Origin: Pseudarthrobacter equi | GTDB taxonomy: Bacteria > Actinomycetota > Actinomycetes > Actinomycetales > Micrococcaceae | DNA: 64,000 bases | Assembly (NCBI RefSeq): GCF_900105535.1 | Contig: NZ_LT629779.1 | Location: forward strand, 1,178,001-1,242,000 | Reading direction: 5' to 3' | Shown: positions 41,622-50,937 of the stretch, piece by piece | How the letters are laid out: each line of letters opens with the position of its first letter | Position numbering within the stretch: the stretch's first letter is position 1 | Position numbers and translations under genes: made by a program | The notes under the pieces: generated by a model | The model's input: only the letters and a program-made list of their open reading frames with translations | Told to the model about the DNA's origin: nothing | Databases searched by the model: none

Positions 41622-41655
41622 AAACCCCCCAGAAACCTTGATTTCTAGGGGGTTT
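41622..41655 (-). terminator. Element-borne terminator behind tRNA-Thr
   Basis: Arms AAACCCCC(C)AGAAA and TTTCT(A)GGGGGTTT followed on the minus strand by TTTTTCGC. It lies on the element side of attR, so the element supplies a terminator to replace the one it displaced. Confidence 0.7.
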
Positions 41656-41656
41656 G

Positions 41657-41707
41657 TCCCGAGCTTCCTATCAGAATCGAACTGATGACCTTTTCATTAC
41701 GAGTGAA
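41657..41707 (-). repeat. attR: 51-bp repeat inside tRNA-Thr
   Basis: Identical to attL over 51 bases. It covers the tRNA from the anticodon arm to the 3' end plus five bases beyond. Confidence 0.9.
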
Positions 41708-41734
41708 ACGCTCTACCGACTGAGCTAAGGAAGC
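41662..41734 (-). tRNA. tRNA-Thr (anticodon CGT)
   Basis: The minus strand folds into a complete cloverleaf: acceptor GCTTCCT/AGGAAGC, D arm with GCTC/GAGC, anticodon stem TTTCA/TGAAA with loop CTCGTAA (anticodon CGT), T stem ATCAG/CTGAT with loop TTCGATT, and discriminator T. The CCA end is not encoded. Its 3' part is contributed by the integrated element. Confidence 0.95.
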
Positions 41735-41840
41735 ACCGCACGAAATTTCCGGAAGAATCCGGGCGCTTCATGCAAGAGTCAACTGTAATGGAGTCTCCGC
41801 GCCCGGGTCAAAATGGCGGGCGCTGCCGCGGGTGAGGCCT

Positions 41841-43406
41841 TCAGCACACCGTGTTGTCGGCCGGAACCTGTCCACTGACCAGGTAGCTGTCCACCTTGTC
41901 CTCGAGGCAGCTGTTGGCCCTGCCGTAGGCCGTGTGGCCCTCGCCCTTCCACGTCAGCAGCGAAGAGTTGCCGAGCTGTTTCCGCAGCGACGACGCCCAT
42001 TCCACAGGGGTGGCGGGATCACCGGTGGTGCCGATGACCACGATCGGCGACTCACCCGTGTACTGGACGGGTGCAGGCGTGCGCACGTTCTTGTACGGCC
42101 AGTCGGCGCAGTTGATGCCGCCGTAGGCGAAGAAGTAACCCAGGGTGGGGGACTGCTGCATCAGCCGCTGCTGCTCCGCCCGCATGGACGCAGGATCGGA
42201 GTCCATGGGGTAGTCCAGGCAGTTGATGGCGTTGAAGGCGAACGTCGAATTCGACGTGTAGCTTCCGTTGGTGGACCGGTCAGCGCCGAGGTCGGACAGG
42301 CGAAGCATCAGGCTCACGTCCCCGGTCATCGCCGCGTCCAGGGCCTGGGTCAGGGCGGGCCAGCTCTGGTCGTTATACAGCGGCGTGATGAGGCCACTGA
42401 CGAACATATTGGCGTTGACCACCCGGCCGTCCTTGGCGGTGCGGGGCTGCTGCTCCACGGCGTTGATCAGGTCGCGGATCTGCTGGACGCCGCCGTCCAC
42501 TCCGCCGGTAAGGGGGCACTCCTTCTGCTGCTGGCAGCTGGCCACGTAGGTGCGGACCGCTTTTTCGAAGGCCACGGCCTGGCCGCTGGTCAGTTCCTCA
42601 TTGCTGATGGAGGGATCCAGCGCACCGTCGAGCACCATGCGGCCTACGTTCTTCGGGAACAGCTGTGCGTAGGTCGAGCCGAGGAATGTCCCGTAGGAGT
42701 AGCCCAGGTAGTTCAGCTTCGTGTCGTTAACCACGGCCCTGAGGATGTCCAGGTCCCTGGCTGCGCTCTGCGTATCGATGTGGGCCATTGACGGGCCGGT
42801 CTGCTCAGCGCACTGTTCGGCGATGACCTTGTTGTCCGCCCGGGCCGCCGCGAGGCCGGCGTCGGTCTCCAGGTCGTAGATCTTGGCCCTTGCCGCATCA
42901 CGTTCCGCGTCCGTCATGCAGGTCACCGGGGCGGACCGCTTAACGCCGCGGGGGTCGAAACCGACGAGGTCGTAGGCGTCACGGACGGGCTGGGAAAAGT
43001 GGGTGGCTGCCGCGTCCTTCACGAAGTCATACCCGGATGCGCCGGGGCCGCCCGGGTTGACCAGCAGGCTTCCGGTCTTCTTGCCAGTGCTTGAAGCCCG
43101 CAGCGCGGCCAGCTGGATGATTTCGCCGTCGGGAGCCGCATAGTCCATGGGCACTGTGACCTTGGCGCACTGGAACTGGCCTTCGCATGGCTCCCACACG
43201 ATTTCCTGCGAGTAGAACTTCTCAAGCCCCGCGGGCGCGGACGCCACGATGGAGGGATCTGCCTTTGCGGTGGCGGTTTCCTGCTGGCGGTCGCCCCCGT
43301 TGATGAGGCTGCAGGACGCCAGCACCAGGGCAAGGGCCATGGCCCCGGCGGCACGGGCCGCGGACACCAGGGGTCGTCGGCGTACGGGCAGGGGGCGGGC
43401 AGTCAT
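41841..43406 (-). CDS. Secreted alpha/beta-hydrolase, tripeptidyl aminopeptidase-like lipoprotein
   Basis: A 521-residue exported enzyme. Signal sequence with lipobox VLASC (cysteine near 32), then an alpha/beta-hydrolase fold of the SlpD/SlpE type: oxyanion region SLLVNPGGPGASGYDF, nucleophile in YLGYSYGTFLG, catalytic Asp in VVIGTTGDPATPVEWA, His in KGEGHTAYGR. Conserved cysteines (EPCEGQFQC, VTCMTDAE, INCLDYP, NSCLED) form disulfides outside the cell. Such enzymes remove N-terminal di- or tripeptides or cleave proline-containing peptides. It overlaps the upstream holB gene by four bases. Confidence 0.9.
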   Translation of the reverse strand: MTARPLPVRRRPLVSAARAAGAMALALVLASCSLINGGDRQQETATAKADPSIVASAPAGLEKFYSQEIVWEPCEGQFQCAKVTVPMDYAAPDGEIIQLAALRASSTGKKTGSLLVNPGGPGASGYDFVKDAAATHFSQPVRDAYDLVGFDPRGVKRSAPVTCMTDAERDAARAKIYDLETDAGLAAARADNKVIAEQCAEQTGPSMAHIDTQSAARDLDILRAVVNDTKLNYLGYSYGTFLGSTYAQLFPKNVGRMVLDGALDPSISNEELTSGQAVAFEKAVRTYVASCQQQKECPLTGGVDGGVQQIRDLINAVEQQPRTAKDGRVVNANMFVSGLITPLYNDQSWPALTQALDAAMTGDVSLMLRLSDLGADRSTNGSYTSNSTFAFNAINCLDYPMDSDPASMRAEQQRLMQQSPTLGYFFAYGGINCADWPYKNVRTPAPVQYTGESPIVVIGTTGDPATPVEWASSLRKQLGNSSLLTWKGEGHTAYGRANSCLEDKVDSYLVSGQVPADNTVC

Positions 43407-44566
43407 CGGGTCTCCTTGGAAGGCTGGATCAGGCTGGCTGCCATGGACTCAATGGCCAACAGCGGGGCAACGTTCGTGGTGGTGATGCGTTCGCGGGCTT
43501 TGTTGATGGCGTCCATCCGGGCAAGCGTGACTTCCGGAGTGGAACGGGAGGCGAATTCCTCCAGTTCACCCCTGAGCTCAACGTTTACCAGCTCAACGGC
43601 ATTCCCCATCTGGATGATCAGGACGTCCCTGTAGAAGGACATCAGGTCAGTGAGGGTGCGGTCCAGGGAATCGGTAATGGACCGCTTGGCCCGCCGCTTC
43701 TGGTCGTCCTCCAGCTGCTTGACCTGCGCCCGCATGGCAGGCGGAAGGGTGCCGGATTCAGGTGCGCCGAGGGTGGCGAGCAAGGCGGCTTTCTCGGCGG
43801 CGTCGCGTTCTTCATTGGAACTGTTTGCCTCGGCGGTGGCGATCTTTACGAGCTTGTCCGCCATCATGACCGCCGCGGTGACACCCCGCAGGCCCAGCGG
43901 AAACCTGACAGTTTCGAGCCGGCGTTCGCGCGCAGCAGGGTCCCGCGCCAACCGGCGGGCGATCCCCACGTGGCTTTGGGCTGCCCGGGCTGCCCGCTCC
44001 GCCACCGCGGGATCGACGCCGTCGCGCTTCACCAGGAGTTCCGCGACGTCGGCCGCGGGCGGCAATCGCAGCGCCACGCTGCGGCAGCGCGACCGGATGG
44101 TGACCAGGACGTCGGCCGGCGAGGGGGCGCACAGCATCCAGACCGTCCGGGGCGTCGGTTCCTCGATGGCCTTGAGCAGGACGTTGGTGGTTCTCTCGGC
44201 CATCCGGTCCGCATCCTCAACCACGATGATGCGCCAGCGTCCGGCGGATGGCCTGTTGCCGGCGGTGGCCACCAGGTCGCGGGCTTCGTCGATGGTGATG
44301 GTGAGCTTTTCCGTCCGGACGAACGTCACGTCCGAATGGGTTTCGCCCAGGATGGTCAGGCAGGCGTGGCACTGCCCGCAGCCGCGCAGGTTCACGTCTT
44401 CCTGGTCGCAGTTCAGGGCGGCCGCGAAGGCTTTCGCGGCGTTGGAGCGCCCCGATCCCGGCGGGCCGGTGAACAGCCACGCGTGCGTCAGGCCTTCGCC
44501 GCTGGAAGCCTGGCGCAATTGGTCGACGACGGCCGGCTGGCCCTGGAGGTCATCCCAGACGGTCAC
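43403..44566 (-). CDS. holB: DNA polymerase III subunit delta'
   Basis: A 387-residue clamp-loader subunit. N-terminal AAA+ domain with P-loop-like GPPGSGRSNAAKAF, the zinc-binding LRGCGQCHACLTI, DEARDLVATAGNRPSAGRWR (Walker B region VVEDADRM) and sensor 1 (TIRSRCRSVALR). C-terminal helical collar domain follows. Delta' loads the beta clamp with the other clamp-loader subunits. GTG start, overlapping tmk (upstream) and the peptidase gene (downstream) by four bases each, the usual tmk-holB order. Confidence 0.93.
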   Translation of the reverse strand: MTVWDDLQGQPAVVDQLRQASSGEGLTHAWLFTGPPGSGRSNAAKAFAAALNCDQEDVNLRGCGQCHACLTILGETHSDVTFVRTEKLTITIDEARDLVATAGNRPSAGRWRIIVVEDADRMAERTTNVLLKAIEEPTPRTVWMLCAPSPADVLVTIRSRCRSVALRLPPAADVAELLVKRDGVDPAVAERAARAAQSHVGIARRLARDPAARERRLETVRFPLGLRGVTAAVMMADKLVKIATAEANSSNEERDAAEKAALLATLGAPESGTLPPAMRAQVKQLEDDQKRRAKRSITDSLDRTLTDLMSFYRDVLIIQMGNAVELVNVELRGELEEFASRSTPEVTLARMDAINKARERITTTNVAPLLAIESMAASLIQPSKETR

Positions 44567-45261
44567 GGGGTGCCGCCGCCGTGCGCGCCGGCAGCGGGTG
44601 CGGCACCTGCTGGTTCGTTCCCGTGTGCTTCCAGCAGGCCGACCACGCGATCGAGGATCATCGCGGCAAGGTCATTGACCGGAAGCCGGGCAGGCAGCAC
44701 CAGGTAGGACGCCGGCCGGGCCGCAGCCAGGTCAAGGAAGGCGTCCCGGATGCGGGCATGGAACTCGTCAGCTTCGGATTCCAGGCGGTCCTCCGTTGCG
44801 TCGCCCGCAGTGCGCCGGGTCCTGCCGACTTCCGGTTCCACATCGAGCAGGACGGTGAGGTGGGGCTGAAGGCCGGAAGTTGCCCATTCGTTCAGCGAGC
44901 GGACTGCATCCATGCCGAGGTCCCTGCCGGCTCCCTGGTACGCGACGGAGGAGTCGATATACCGGTCGGTCAGCACAATGTCGCCGCGCTCCAGCGCCGG
45001 GCGGATCACCTGGCCCGCGTGGGCGGCCCTTGATGCCGCGAAGATCAGGGCTTCCGTGTGGGCGTCGATGTGGCCATGGCCGTGGTCCAAAACCAGGGAC
45101 CGGAGCTTTTCGCCGATGGGAGTGCCGCCGGGTTCACGGGTCCGGAGGACTGTAAGGCCGCGGCTTTCGAGTGCTTCGGCGAGCCTTGCCGCCTGGGTGG
45201 ACTTGCCGGCGCCGTCGCCGCCTTCGAACGCGATGAAAAGTCCGGCACTCTGTTTGTTCAC
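44563..45261 (-). CDS. tmk: Thymidylate kinase
   Basis: A 232-residue dTMP kinase: P-loop FEGGDGAGKSTQ, DR(Y/H)-motif LTDRYIDSSVAYQGAGRDLG, lid region VEPEVGRTRRTAG. It phosphorylates dTMP to dTDP for DNA synthesis. GTG start. First gene of the tmk-holB-peptidase unit, divergent from the PLP enzyme. A short C-terminal Ala/Gly tail overlaps the holB start. Confidence 0.95.
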   Translation of the reverse strand: MNKQSAGLFIAFEGGDGAGKSTQAARLAEALESRGLTVLRTREPGGTPIGEKLRSLVLDHGHGHIDAHTEALIFAASRAAHAGQVIRPALERGDIVLTDRYIDSSVAYQGAGRDLGMDAVRSLNEWATSGLQPHLTVLLDVEPEVGRTRRTAGDATEDRLESEADEFHARIRDAFLDLAAARPASYLVLPARLPVNDLAAMILDRVVGLLEAHGNEPAGAAPAAGAHGGGTP

Positions 45262-45388
45262 TGTTCAAGCCTACCGATCGGCCGGGACAATCAGTGTCCC
45301 GGCCATGGGCTTTGTGGACAGTTTCACGGCGTCTCACGCTTCGCGCGGGCTTTTCCGGCGGTCAGTGGACGAACAGTACGCTGTCCCC

Positions 45389-46579
45389 ATGAGTCTTTCC
45401 GAACAGCAGGCCGCAGGCCTGTCCGCCGAAACCGTAGTAGTGGCCGCGGGCCGCCCGCCGCGGGAACGGGACCAGCCGGTGAACCCGCCGCTGGTCCTGT
45501 CCTCCACGTACTACGGGACAGGCCCGCTCGGCCCCGGAGACCGTGGTTACGGCCGGTACTCCAACCCCACCTGGGACCCGTTCGAGGAGGCCCTCGGCCA
45601 GCTCGAGGGAGCGGACCTGCCCGGCCTGCTCTACGCGTCCGGGCTTGCTGCCGTCAGCTCCGCGTTGTCGCTGATCCCCTCCGGCGGAGTGCTGGTGATG
45701 CCTAACCACAGCTACTCCGGAACCCTTGTCATGGCCGCGGAACTGGCCCAGAAGGGGTTCATCGAGCTGCGGACCGTGGACATTGCCGATACCGGGGCCG
45801 TCGAAGCGGCCCTCGCCCCGGGTGGGCCGGATGCCAAGGCCGCCGCCATGCTGTGGCTGGAAAGCCCTACCAACCCCATGCTGGGAATCGCCGACATTCC
45901 TGCGCTGACAGAAGCCGCGCACGCGTTGGGCGCCATCGTGGTCACGGACAATACTTTCTCGACGCCGCTGGTGCAGCAGCCGCTCGCCCTCGGCTCCGAC
46001 GTCGTACTCCACTCGGTGACCAAGTACCTGGCAGGCCACTCGGACGTGGTCCTGGGCGCCCTGGTGACCTCCAACGCGGACATCCGCTCAGCCCTCCTGC
46101 ACCACAGGACCATCCACGGAGCGATCGCCGGGCCCTTCGAGGCGTGGCTTGCGCTGCGCGGCCTGCGCACCTTGGCGCTGCGCATAGAAAAGTCCCAGGA
46201 GTCCGCCAGGGTCCTGGCGGAACGTCTGAACGCCCACCCCAGGGTCGAATCGGTCCGCTTCCCGGGCCTGCCGGACGATCCCGGTCATGAACGGGCCACG
46301 GCGCAGATGAAGGGCTTTGGCTCCATCATCTGCATCCAGGTGGCGCCCGCCGGCGGACTGGACGGCGCAGCGGCGGCCGACAAGGCCGTTGAGGCAGTCA
46401 ACCTGTGGCTGCCGGCCACATCGCTGGGCGGCGTGGAATCGCTGATCGAACGCAGGCGGCGGCACACCGCGGAGCCGGCCAGCGTGCCTGAGAACCTGGT
46501 CCGCCTCAGCATCGGCATTGAGAACGTGGAAGACCTCTGGGCCGACCTGGAGCAGGCGTTGGACACTCTGGGCGGCTAG
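45389..46579 (+). CDS. Trans-sulfuration PLP enzyme (cystathionine gamma-synthase-like)
   Basis: A 396-residue Cys/Met-metabolism PLP-dependent enzyme. PLP lysine in HSVTKYLAGHSDVVLGA, phosphate and ring contacts in YSNPTWDPFEEALGQLEGAD, IVVTDNTFSTPLVQQPLALG and WLESPTNPMLGIAD. The C-terminal WLPATSLGGVESLIERRRRH and LVRLSIGIENVEDL match the family. It makes or breaks cystathionine-type bonds; synthase versus lyase cannot be decided from motifs alone. Length is normal. Followed ten bases later by a DUF2516 gene. Confidence 0.88.
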   Translation: MSLSEQQAAGLSAETVVVAAGRPPRERDQPVNPPLVLSSTYYGTGPLGPGDRGYGRYSNPTWDPFEEALGQLEGADLPGLLYASGLAAVSSALSLIPSGGVLVMPNHSYSGTLVMAAELAQKGFIELRTVDIADTGAVEAALAPGGPDAKAAAMLWLESPTNPMLGIADIPALTEAAHALGAIVVTDNTFSTPLVQQPLALGSDVVLHSVTKYLAGHSDVVLGALVTSNADIRSALLHHRTIHGAIAGPFEAWLALRGLRTLALRIEKSQESARVLAERLNAHPRVESVRFPGLPDDPGHERATAQMKGFGSIICIQVAPAGGLDGAAAADKAVEAVNLWLPATSLGGVESLIERRRRHTAEPASVPENLVRLSIGIENVEDLWADLEQALDTLGG

Positions 46580-46588
46580 GCTGGGCTT

Positions 46589-46939
46589 GTGGACGGTGAA
46601 CTGATTATTCGGCCTGTTGAACAGGCAGTGTTCTTTATCCTTGCCCTCGTTGCCCTGGGGCTGGAGTTGTGGGCCCTGGCAGACTGCGCGCGCCACAAGG
46701 CCAACGCCTTTGAGGCGACCGGCAAGCGGACCAAGGGCTTCTGGCTCGCCCTGACCGGCGGCGCCGCGCTGGTGGGCGTCATCTCCCTCTTCGCCAGCGG
46801 CGGCATCTTCGGAACCCTCGGACTGTTCGGCCTCGCCGCCGTGGTTGCCGCGTCGGTCTACCTGGCCGACGTCCGCCCTGCAGTCAAGGACGCAGGCCGG
46901 GGCGGCAGCCGCAACATGGGGCCCTACGGCCCCTGGTAA
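46589..46939 (+). CDS. DUF2516 family membrane protein
   Basis: A 116-residue protein with three hydrophobic segments (VFFILALVALGLELWALADC, FWLALTGGAALVGVISLF, GTLGLFGLAAVVAASVYLAD) and the KANAFEATGKRTKGFWLAL segment that marks DUF2516 in actinobacteria. GTG start. Function unknown; it is probably co-transcribed with the preceding PLP enzyme. Confidence 0.8.
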   Translation: MDGELIIRPVEQAVFFILALVALGLELWALADCARHKANAFEATGKRTKGFWLALTGGAALVGVISLFASGGIFGTLGLFGLAAVVAASVYLADVRPAVKDAGRGGSRNMGPYGPW

Positions 46940-47020
46940 CCCCGGTCCACCCGGGCTGTTAGGCAGGGATCCCTGGTACGGCCCGAGGGAACCCGCCGTC
47001 CGCCGCCTCGTAAATGAGGC

Positions 47021-47857
47021 TCACGGCAGCGGTGCCACTGCTTCCCAGTCCACCGTCAGCTCGCCCAGCCGCCACCGGCCCGGCCCGTCCTGGACCGGCC
47101 AGCCGGCGTCGCGCAACGCCCTGCACATAGCCTGCCAGCGCTGCCGGTTTCCAAAGGACGCCAGCGGGGCGCACTCCAGCCACGCCTTGTCCATGGCCTG
47201 CATCAGCGCATGGATCGGTTCGCCGGGAACATTCCGGTGGATCAGGGCTTTGGGGAGGCGTTCGGCAACGTCGGAGGGCAGGTCAAAACTGCCGAACCGG
47301 ACCGACATGCTCAGCGACAGCGGGCGCTCCGCGTCCAGTGCCACCCACGTCACCCGGCGTCCGATCTCGTCGCAGGTGCCGTCAATGAAGAGCCCGCCAG
47401 GGGCCAGCCTGCCCTGAACCAGGCGCCAGATCCCGGCAACATCGGCCTCCTCATACTGCCGCAGCACATTGAAGGCCCGGACCAGGGCGGGGCGTCCGGG
47501 GACAGGAAGCTCAAAACCGCCCACATGGAAGCTGAGGCCGGGCCGCTGCAGGGGGAGGGCAGCGCGCACCCGTTCCGGTTCGATTTCGATCCCGCAGACC
47601 CGGACGTCCGGACGGACCGCGGAGAGCCGCTCAAAAAGTTCGACGGAGGTGGCCGGCGTCGCACCGTAGCCCAGGTCCACAACCAGGGGGTCTGCGGCCC
47701 GGCGGAGCCGCCAGGCCTGGGGACCGGCCAGCCAGCGGTCCACCCGCCGCATCCGGTTGGGGTTGGTGGTGCCGCGGGTGACGTTCCCGACCGGCCGGCC
47801 GGTCAACTTCCTGCCGGTGGTCCCGGGGCCACTCACCCGTTCAGCCTTTTGCACCAC
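47021..47857 (-). CDS. SAM-dependent methyltransferase
   Basis: A 277-278 residue class I methyltransferase: motif [19 protein letters not shown], motif II around [12 protein letters not shown], later [13 protein letters not shown]. The extra C-terminal part ([18 protein letters not shown]) is seen in a conserved actinobacterial group of unknown substrate. Start is one of two adjacent GTGs; the much longer open frame extends over the gpmA promoter and gene on the other strand and is not used. Divergent from gpmA. Confidence 0.8.
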   Translation of the reverse strand: MVQKAERVSGPGTTGRKLTGRPVGNVTRGTTNPNRMRRVDRWLAGPQAWRLRRAADPLVVDLGYGATPATSVELFERLSAVRPDVRVCGIEIEPERVRAALPLQRPGLSFHVGGFELPVPGRPALVRAFNVLRQYEEADVAGIWRLVQGRLAPGGLFIDGTCDEIGRRVTWVALDAERPLSLSMSVRFGSFDLPSDVAERLPKALIHRNVPGEPIHALMQAMDKAWLECAPLASFGNRQRWQAMCRALRDAGWPVQDGPGRWRLGELTVDWEAVAPLP

Positions 47858-47983
47858 CGCCCCACTGTATCGCCGCCGCCACGGCTTGGGCGCCAGCCGG
47901 AGTGCGGGCTGCCTTGTGACGTTGTCCGTCCCTGGCCTGTAACGCTGGGCGGGCGGCAACACTGCTCGGCTAGGATGAAAATC

Positions 47984-48730
47984 ATGACTTACAAGCTGAT
48001 TCTGCTGCGCCACGGCCACAGCGAATGGAACGCCAAGAACCTGTTCACCGGCTGGGTGGACGTTGACCTGAACGACCAGGGCCGCGGGGAAGCAGCACGC
48101 GGCGGCGAGCTGCTGGTGGAGAACAACATCCTCCCCGACGTTCTGTACACGTCCTTGCTGAAGCGGGCCATCAACACCGCCAACATCGCCCTGGACAAGG
48201 CCGACCGCGGCTGGATCCCGGTCAAGCGCGACTGGCGCCTGAACGAACGGCACTACGGTGCGCTGCAGGGCAAGGACAAGGCCCAGACGCTGGCCGAATA
48301 CGGTGAAGAGCAGTTCATGGAATGGCGCCGCTCCTACGACACCCCGCCGCCGCCCCTGGATGACAACAGCGAATTCAGCCAGGCACACGATCCGCGCTAC
48401 GCGGACCTTGGCGACGCCCTGCCGCGCACCGAGTGCCTGAAGGACGTCCTGGTCCGGATCCTGCCGTACTGGGAATCCGACATCAAGGCTGACCTGAAGG
48501 CGGGCAAGACCGTCCTGGTCACGGCCCACGGCAACTCCCTGCGCGCGCTCGTTAAGCACCTTGACGGCATCAGCGACGAAGCCATCGCCGGCCTCAACAT
48601 CCCCACCGGCATCCCGCTGGTCTACGAGCTGGATGACGACTTCCAGCCGGTCAAGCCGGGCGGCACCTACCTCGACCCTGAGGCCGCCGAGCAGGCCATC
48701 CTGGCCGTAGCCAACCAGGGCAAGAAATAG
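47984..48730 (+). CDS. gpmA: 2,3-bisphosphoglycerate-dependent phosphoglycerate mutase
   Basis: A 248-residue histidine-phosphatase-superfamily enzyme: [20 protein letters not shown] with the phospho-acceptor His, [29 protein letters not shown] with the catalytic Glu, and second His in [17 protein letters not shown]. It interconverts 3- and 2-phosphoglycerate in glycolysis and gluconeogenesis. AGGA just ahead of the ATG. Ends in a strong terminator shared with the convergent phoU. Confidence 0.96.
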   Translation: MTYKLILLRHGHSEWNAKNLFTGWVDVDLNDQGRGEAARGGELLVENNILPDVLYTSLLKRAINTANIALDKADRGWIPVKRDWRLNERHYGALQGKDKAQTLAEYGEEQFMEWRRSYDTPPPPLDDNSEFSQAHDPRYADLGDALPRTECLKDVLVRILPYWESDIKADLKAGKTVLVTAHGNSLRALVKHLDGISDEAIAGLNIPTGIPLVYELDDDFQPVKPGGTYLDPEAAEQAILAVANQGKK

Positions 48731-48746
48731 AGCAGCAGAATCAACG

Positions 48747-48786
48747 ACGACGGGCTGGTCACCTTAGGTGACCAGCCCGCCGTCGT
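48747..48786. terminator. Bidirectional terminator between gpmA and phoU
   Basis: GGGCTGGTCACC and GGTGACCAGCCC form a 12-bp perfect stem on a TTA loop, extended by ACGAC/GTCGT. Lies between convergent genes. Confidence 0.8.
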
Positions 48787-48808
48787 ATGTACGTGGGGGA
48801 GCCGGGGC

Positions 48809-49471
48809 TCAGATGTGTTCGGTGGCGTTCGGCTGCCAGGCGCCGGTCACCAGGTAGCTGACCTTCTGGGCAACGGAGACACCGTGGTCGGCGAAACGCT
48901 CGAAGTAGCGGCTGGCCAGTGCCACGTCCACAGTGGTGGCGGGCGACTCGGCCCACTCAGGTGCGGCGATGGCCTTGAACACGCTGAGGTGCAGATCGTT
49001 GATGGCGGTATTGGCCTTCATGATGTCCCGGGCCACCTCCAGGTCACGGGTCTCCAGGAGGACGGCCAGCTTGTCGGCGATGACCTGGTCCAGCTCCGCC
49101 ATCTGCTTGAACGTTCCGGTCATCGAAGCCGGAATCACGGTGGACGGGAAACGGAGGCGCGCCAGCTGCGCGATGTGCCGGGCGAGGTCACCCATCCGCT
49201 CGAGGGAGGCGCTCATCCGCAGTGATCCCACGATCATGCGCAGGTCGCTGGCCACCGGGCCCTGGAGGGCGAGGATGTCGATGGCCCGCTCGTCGAGGCT
49301 GTTCTGCAGGAAGTCGATCCGCGCATCGGCGGCAATGACGTCCTGGGCGAGGTCCACGTCCGCCACCTCGAATGAAGTGGTGGCCTTGTCTATCGCTTCG
49401 CTGACCAGCCGGGAGATCTCCACCAGCTGGTCACCGACCTGGGTGAGTTCTTCCTGAAAAACCTTACGCAC
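48809..49471 (-). CDS. phoU: Phosphate transport regulator PhoU
   Basis: A 220-residue helical protein with two PhoU repeats: helices with VFQEELTQVGDQLVEISRLV and DVIAADARIDFLQNSLDERA, then LRMIVGSLRMSASLERMGDL and again RDIMKANTAINDLH and VALASRYFERFADHGVSVAQ. It restrains phosphate uptake and signals to the SenX3/RegX3 pair encoded divergently. GTG start with AAGGAAAGGA ahead is chosen over one ten codons upstream. Confidence 0.95.
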   Translation of the reverse strand: MRKVFQEELTQVGDQLVEISRLVSEAIDKATTSFEVADVDLAQDVIAADARIDFLQNSLDERAIDILALQGPVASDLRMIVGSLRMSASLERMGDLARHIAQLARLRFPSTVIPASMTGTFKQMAELDQVIADKLAVLLETRDLEVARDIMKANTAINDLHLSVFKAIAAPEWAESPATTVDVALASRYFERFADHGVSVAQKVSYLVTGAWQPNATEHI

Positions 49472-49668
49472 GTCGGCGTCCTTTCCTTGGAACTCCCGCA
49501 CGCCCGCACAAGGGCAGCAGGAATCGTGTCGCCATTCGGCAGTCCAACTGGATACTCTGCCAGCATCCGGTGAACGGTTGATCCCTTGCAGGTGAACGTT
49601 AGTTGAACCGTGGGCGCAGGGGGCCCGGACGCGCCGTCAGGCCATTGGCAAGAGCATAAGGTGGACCT

Positions 49669-50937
49669 GTGGATCCAATGTTCATCGGCCTGATCGCGGG
49701 CCTCGTCGGCCTGGCGCTGGGCACGTTCGGTGTGCTCGCCTACCGGGTCAGCGAAAAGCAGCGCCAGCTGCTGGACATGGACGGAGACGAGCCGGGACTG
49801 CCGGACGGTGCCGCCGAGGTGCTGGCCGTCGTCGGACGCGCTTTTGTGGTGGTGGACGCCGTGGACGGTGTGGTCCGGGCAAGTCCCGCCGCCTACGCCT
49901 ACGGCCTGGTCCGCGGCCACACGGTGGTCCACAAGGAACTGCTGGACATGACGGCGGGCGTACGGCGGGACGGCGTAATCCTCGAAAAGAAGCTTGAGCT
50001 GCCGCGCGGCCCGCTGGGGCAGGGAACCATCATCGTCCAGGTGCGGGCAGCCATGCTGGGTGAGGAATATATCCTCCTCCTGGCCGATGACCGCACGGAG
50101 ATCACCAGGACCGAGGAAATCCGCAACGACTTCGTGGCCAACGTTTCCCATGAACTGAAGACGCCCGTAGGCGCCATCTCCCTGCTCGCCGAAGCGCTGG
50201 AATCCTCGGCCGATGACGAACTGGCAGTCCGCCGCTTCGCCAAACGCATGCATAAGGAGTCCGGCCGCCTGGCCGCGCTGGTGCAGGACATCATCGAACT
50301 CTCCCGCCTGCAGGGCGCCAGCGTGGTCCAGCAGGGCGGTCCCGTAGACGTCAACGCCGTGATCGCCGAGGCCGTTGACCGGTCCCAGCTGCCGGCCGAA
50401 AGCAAGAACATCACCATCGTGGTGGGTGGCCGCACCGAGGAGAAGGTTTTCGGTGACCAGGACCTCCTGGTCACCGCGCTGCGCAACCTGATCGACAACG
50501 CCATCCGGTACTCACCGCCAAACACCCGCGTGGGCATCGGCGTCCGCTCCAAGGAAGGCCTGGTTTCCATTTCGGTGACGGACCAGGGCGAGGGCCTCAG
50601 TGCCGAGGACCAGGAACGGGTCTTTGAACGGTTCTACCGCGTGGACGCCGCCCGGTCCCGCCACACCGGCGGCACGGGCCTCGGCCTGAGCATCGTCAAG
50701 CACGTCGCCTCCAACCACGGCGGCGAGGTGACGCTGTGGTCCCAGCCGGGCCAGGGTTCCACCTTCACGCTCCGGCTTCCCGAGATGGAAGGGCCTGAGG
50801 CAGGGCCCGACGGCGACACCGACCTTCCGTCCGCAACTGTCCCGGCAACGGGGCCGGCAGGACAGGCGGCCGAACAGCCCGCCGTCACCCCACTACCCCG
50901 CGCCGCCGGCGCTAAAGAACGAGGAGCTAGCGCTTGA
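49669..50937 (+). CDS. senX3: Phosphate-sensing histidine kinase SenX3
   Basis: A 422-residue sensor kinase: one N-terminal span (FIGLIAGLVGLALGTFGVLA), a PAS-like domain (about 45-150), HisKA with phospho-His in FVANVSHELKTPVGAISLLA, and HATPase boxes NLIDNAIRYSPP, VTDQGEGLSAEDQ and HTGGTGLGLSIVK. The C-terminal 50 residues are Pro/Ala-rich and variable. It senses phosphate limitation and phosphorylates RegX3. GTG start; its stop overlaps the TTG of regX3. Confidence 0.94.
   Translation: MDPMFIGLIAGLVGLALGTFGVLAYRVSEKQRQLLDMDGDEPGLPDGAAEVLAVVGRAFVVVDAVDGVVRASPAAYAYGLVRGHTVVHKELLDMTAGVRRDGVILEKKLELPRGPLGQGTIIVQVRAAMLGEEYILLLADDRTEITRTEEIRNDFVANVSHELKTPVGAISLLAEALESSADDELAVRRFAKRMHKESGRLAALVQDIIELSRLQGASVVQQGGPVDVNAVIAEAVDRSQLPAESKNITIVVGGRTEEKVFGDQDLLVTALRNLIDNAIRYSPPNTRVGIGVRSKEGLVSISVTDQGEGLSAEDQERVFERFYRVDAARSRHTGGTGLGLSIVKHVASNHGGEVTLWSQPGQGSTFTLRLPEMEGPEAGPDGDTDLPSATVPATGPAGQAAEQPAVTPLPRAAGAKERGASA

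Larger units (their letters stand above)
10261..41707. mobile_element. Integrative element inserted in tRNA-Thr(CGT), about 31.4 kb
   Basis: The element is bounded by 51-bp direct repeats, has a tyrosine integrase pointing out of its left end, an excisionase-like gene with operators, and cargo of lower or uneven GC. The intact tRNA sits at the right end, its 5' half chromosomal and its 3' part supplied by the element, which also brings its own copy of a tRNA terminator. Cargo consists of a secretion operon, nucleases, a TIR effector and many immunity-like genes. No capsid, tail, relaxase or DNA translocase genes are seen, so it is probably not self-transmissible, or it is mobilised by a helper. 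A winged-helix/iteron region may allow replication after excision. Confidence 0.9.

Noticed and set aside
41832..42791. Long plus-strand frame opposite the peptidase gene
   Set aside because: Composition is Arg/His/Val-rich shadow of the strong alpha/beta-hydrolase on the other strand, without structure or ribosome site.
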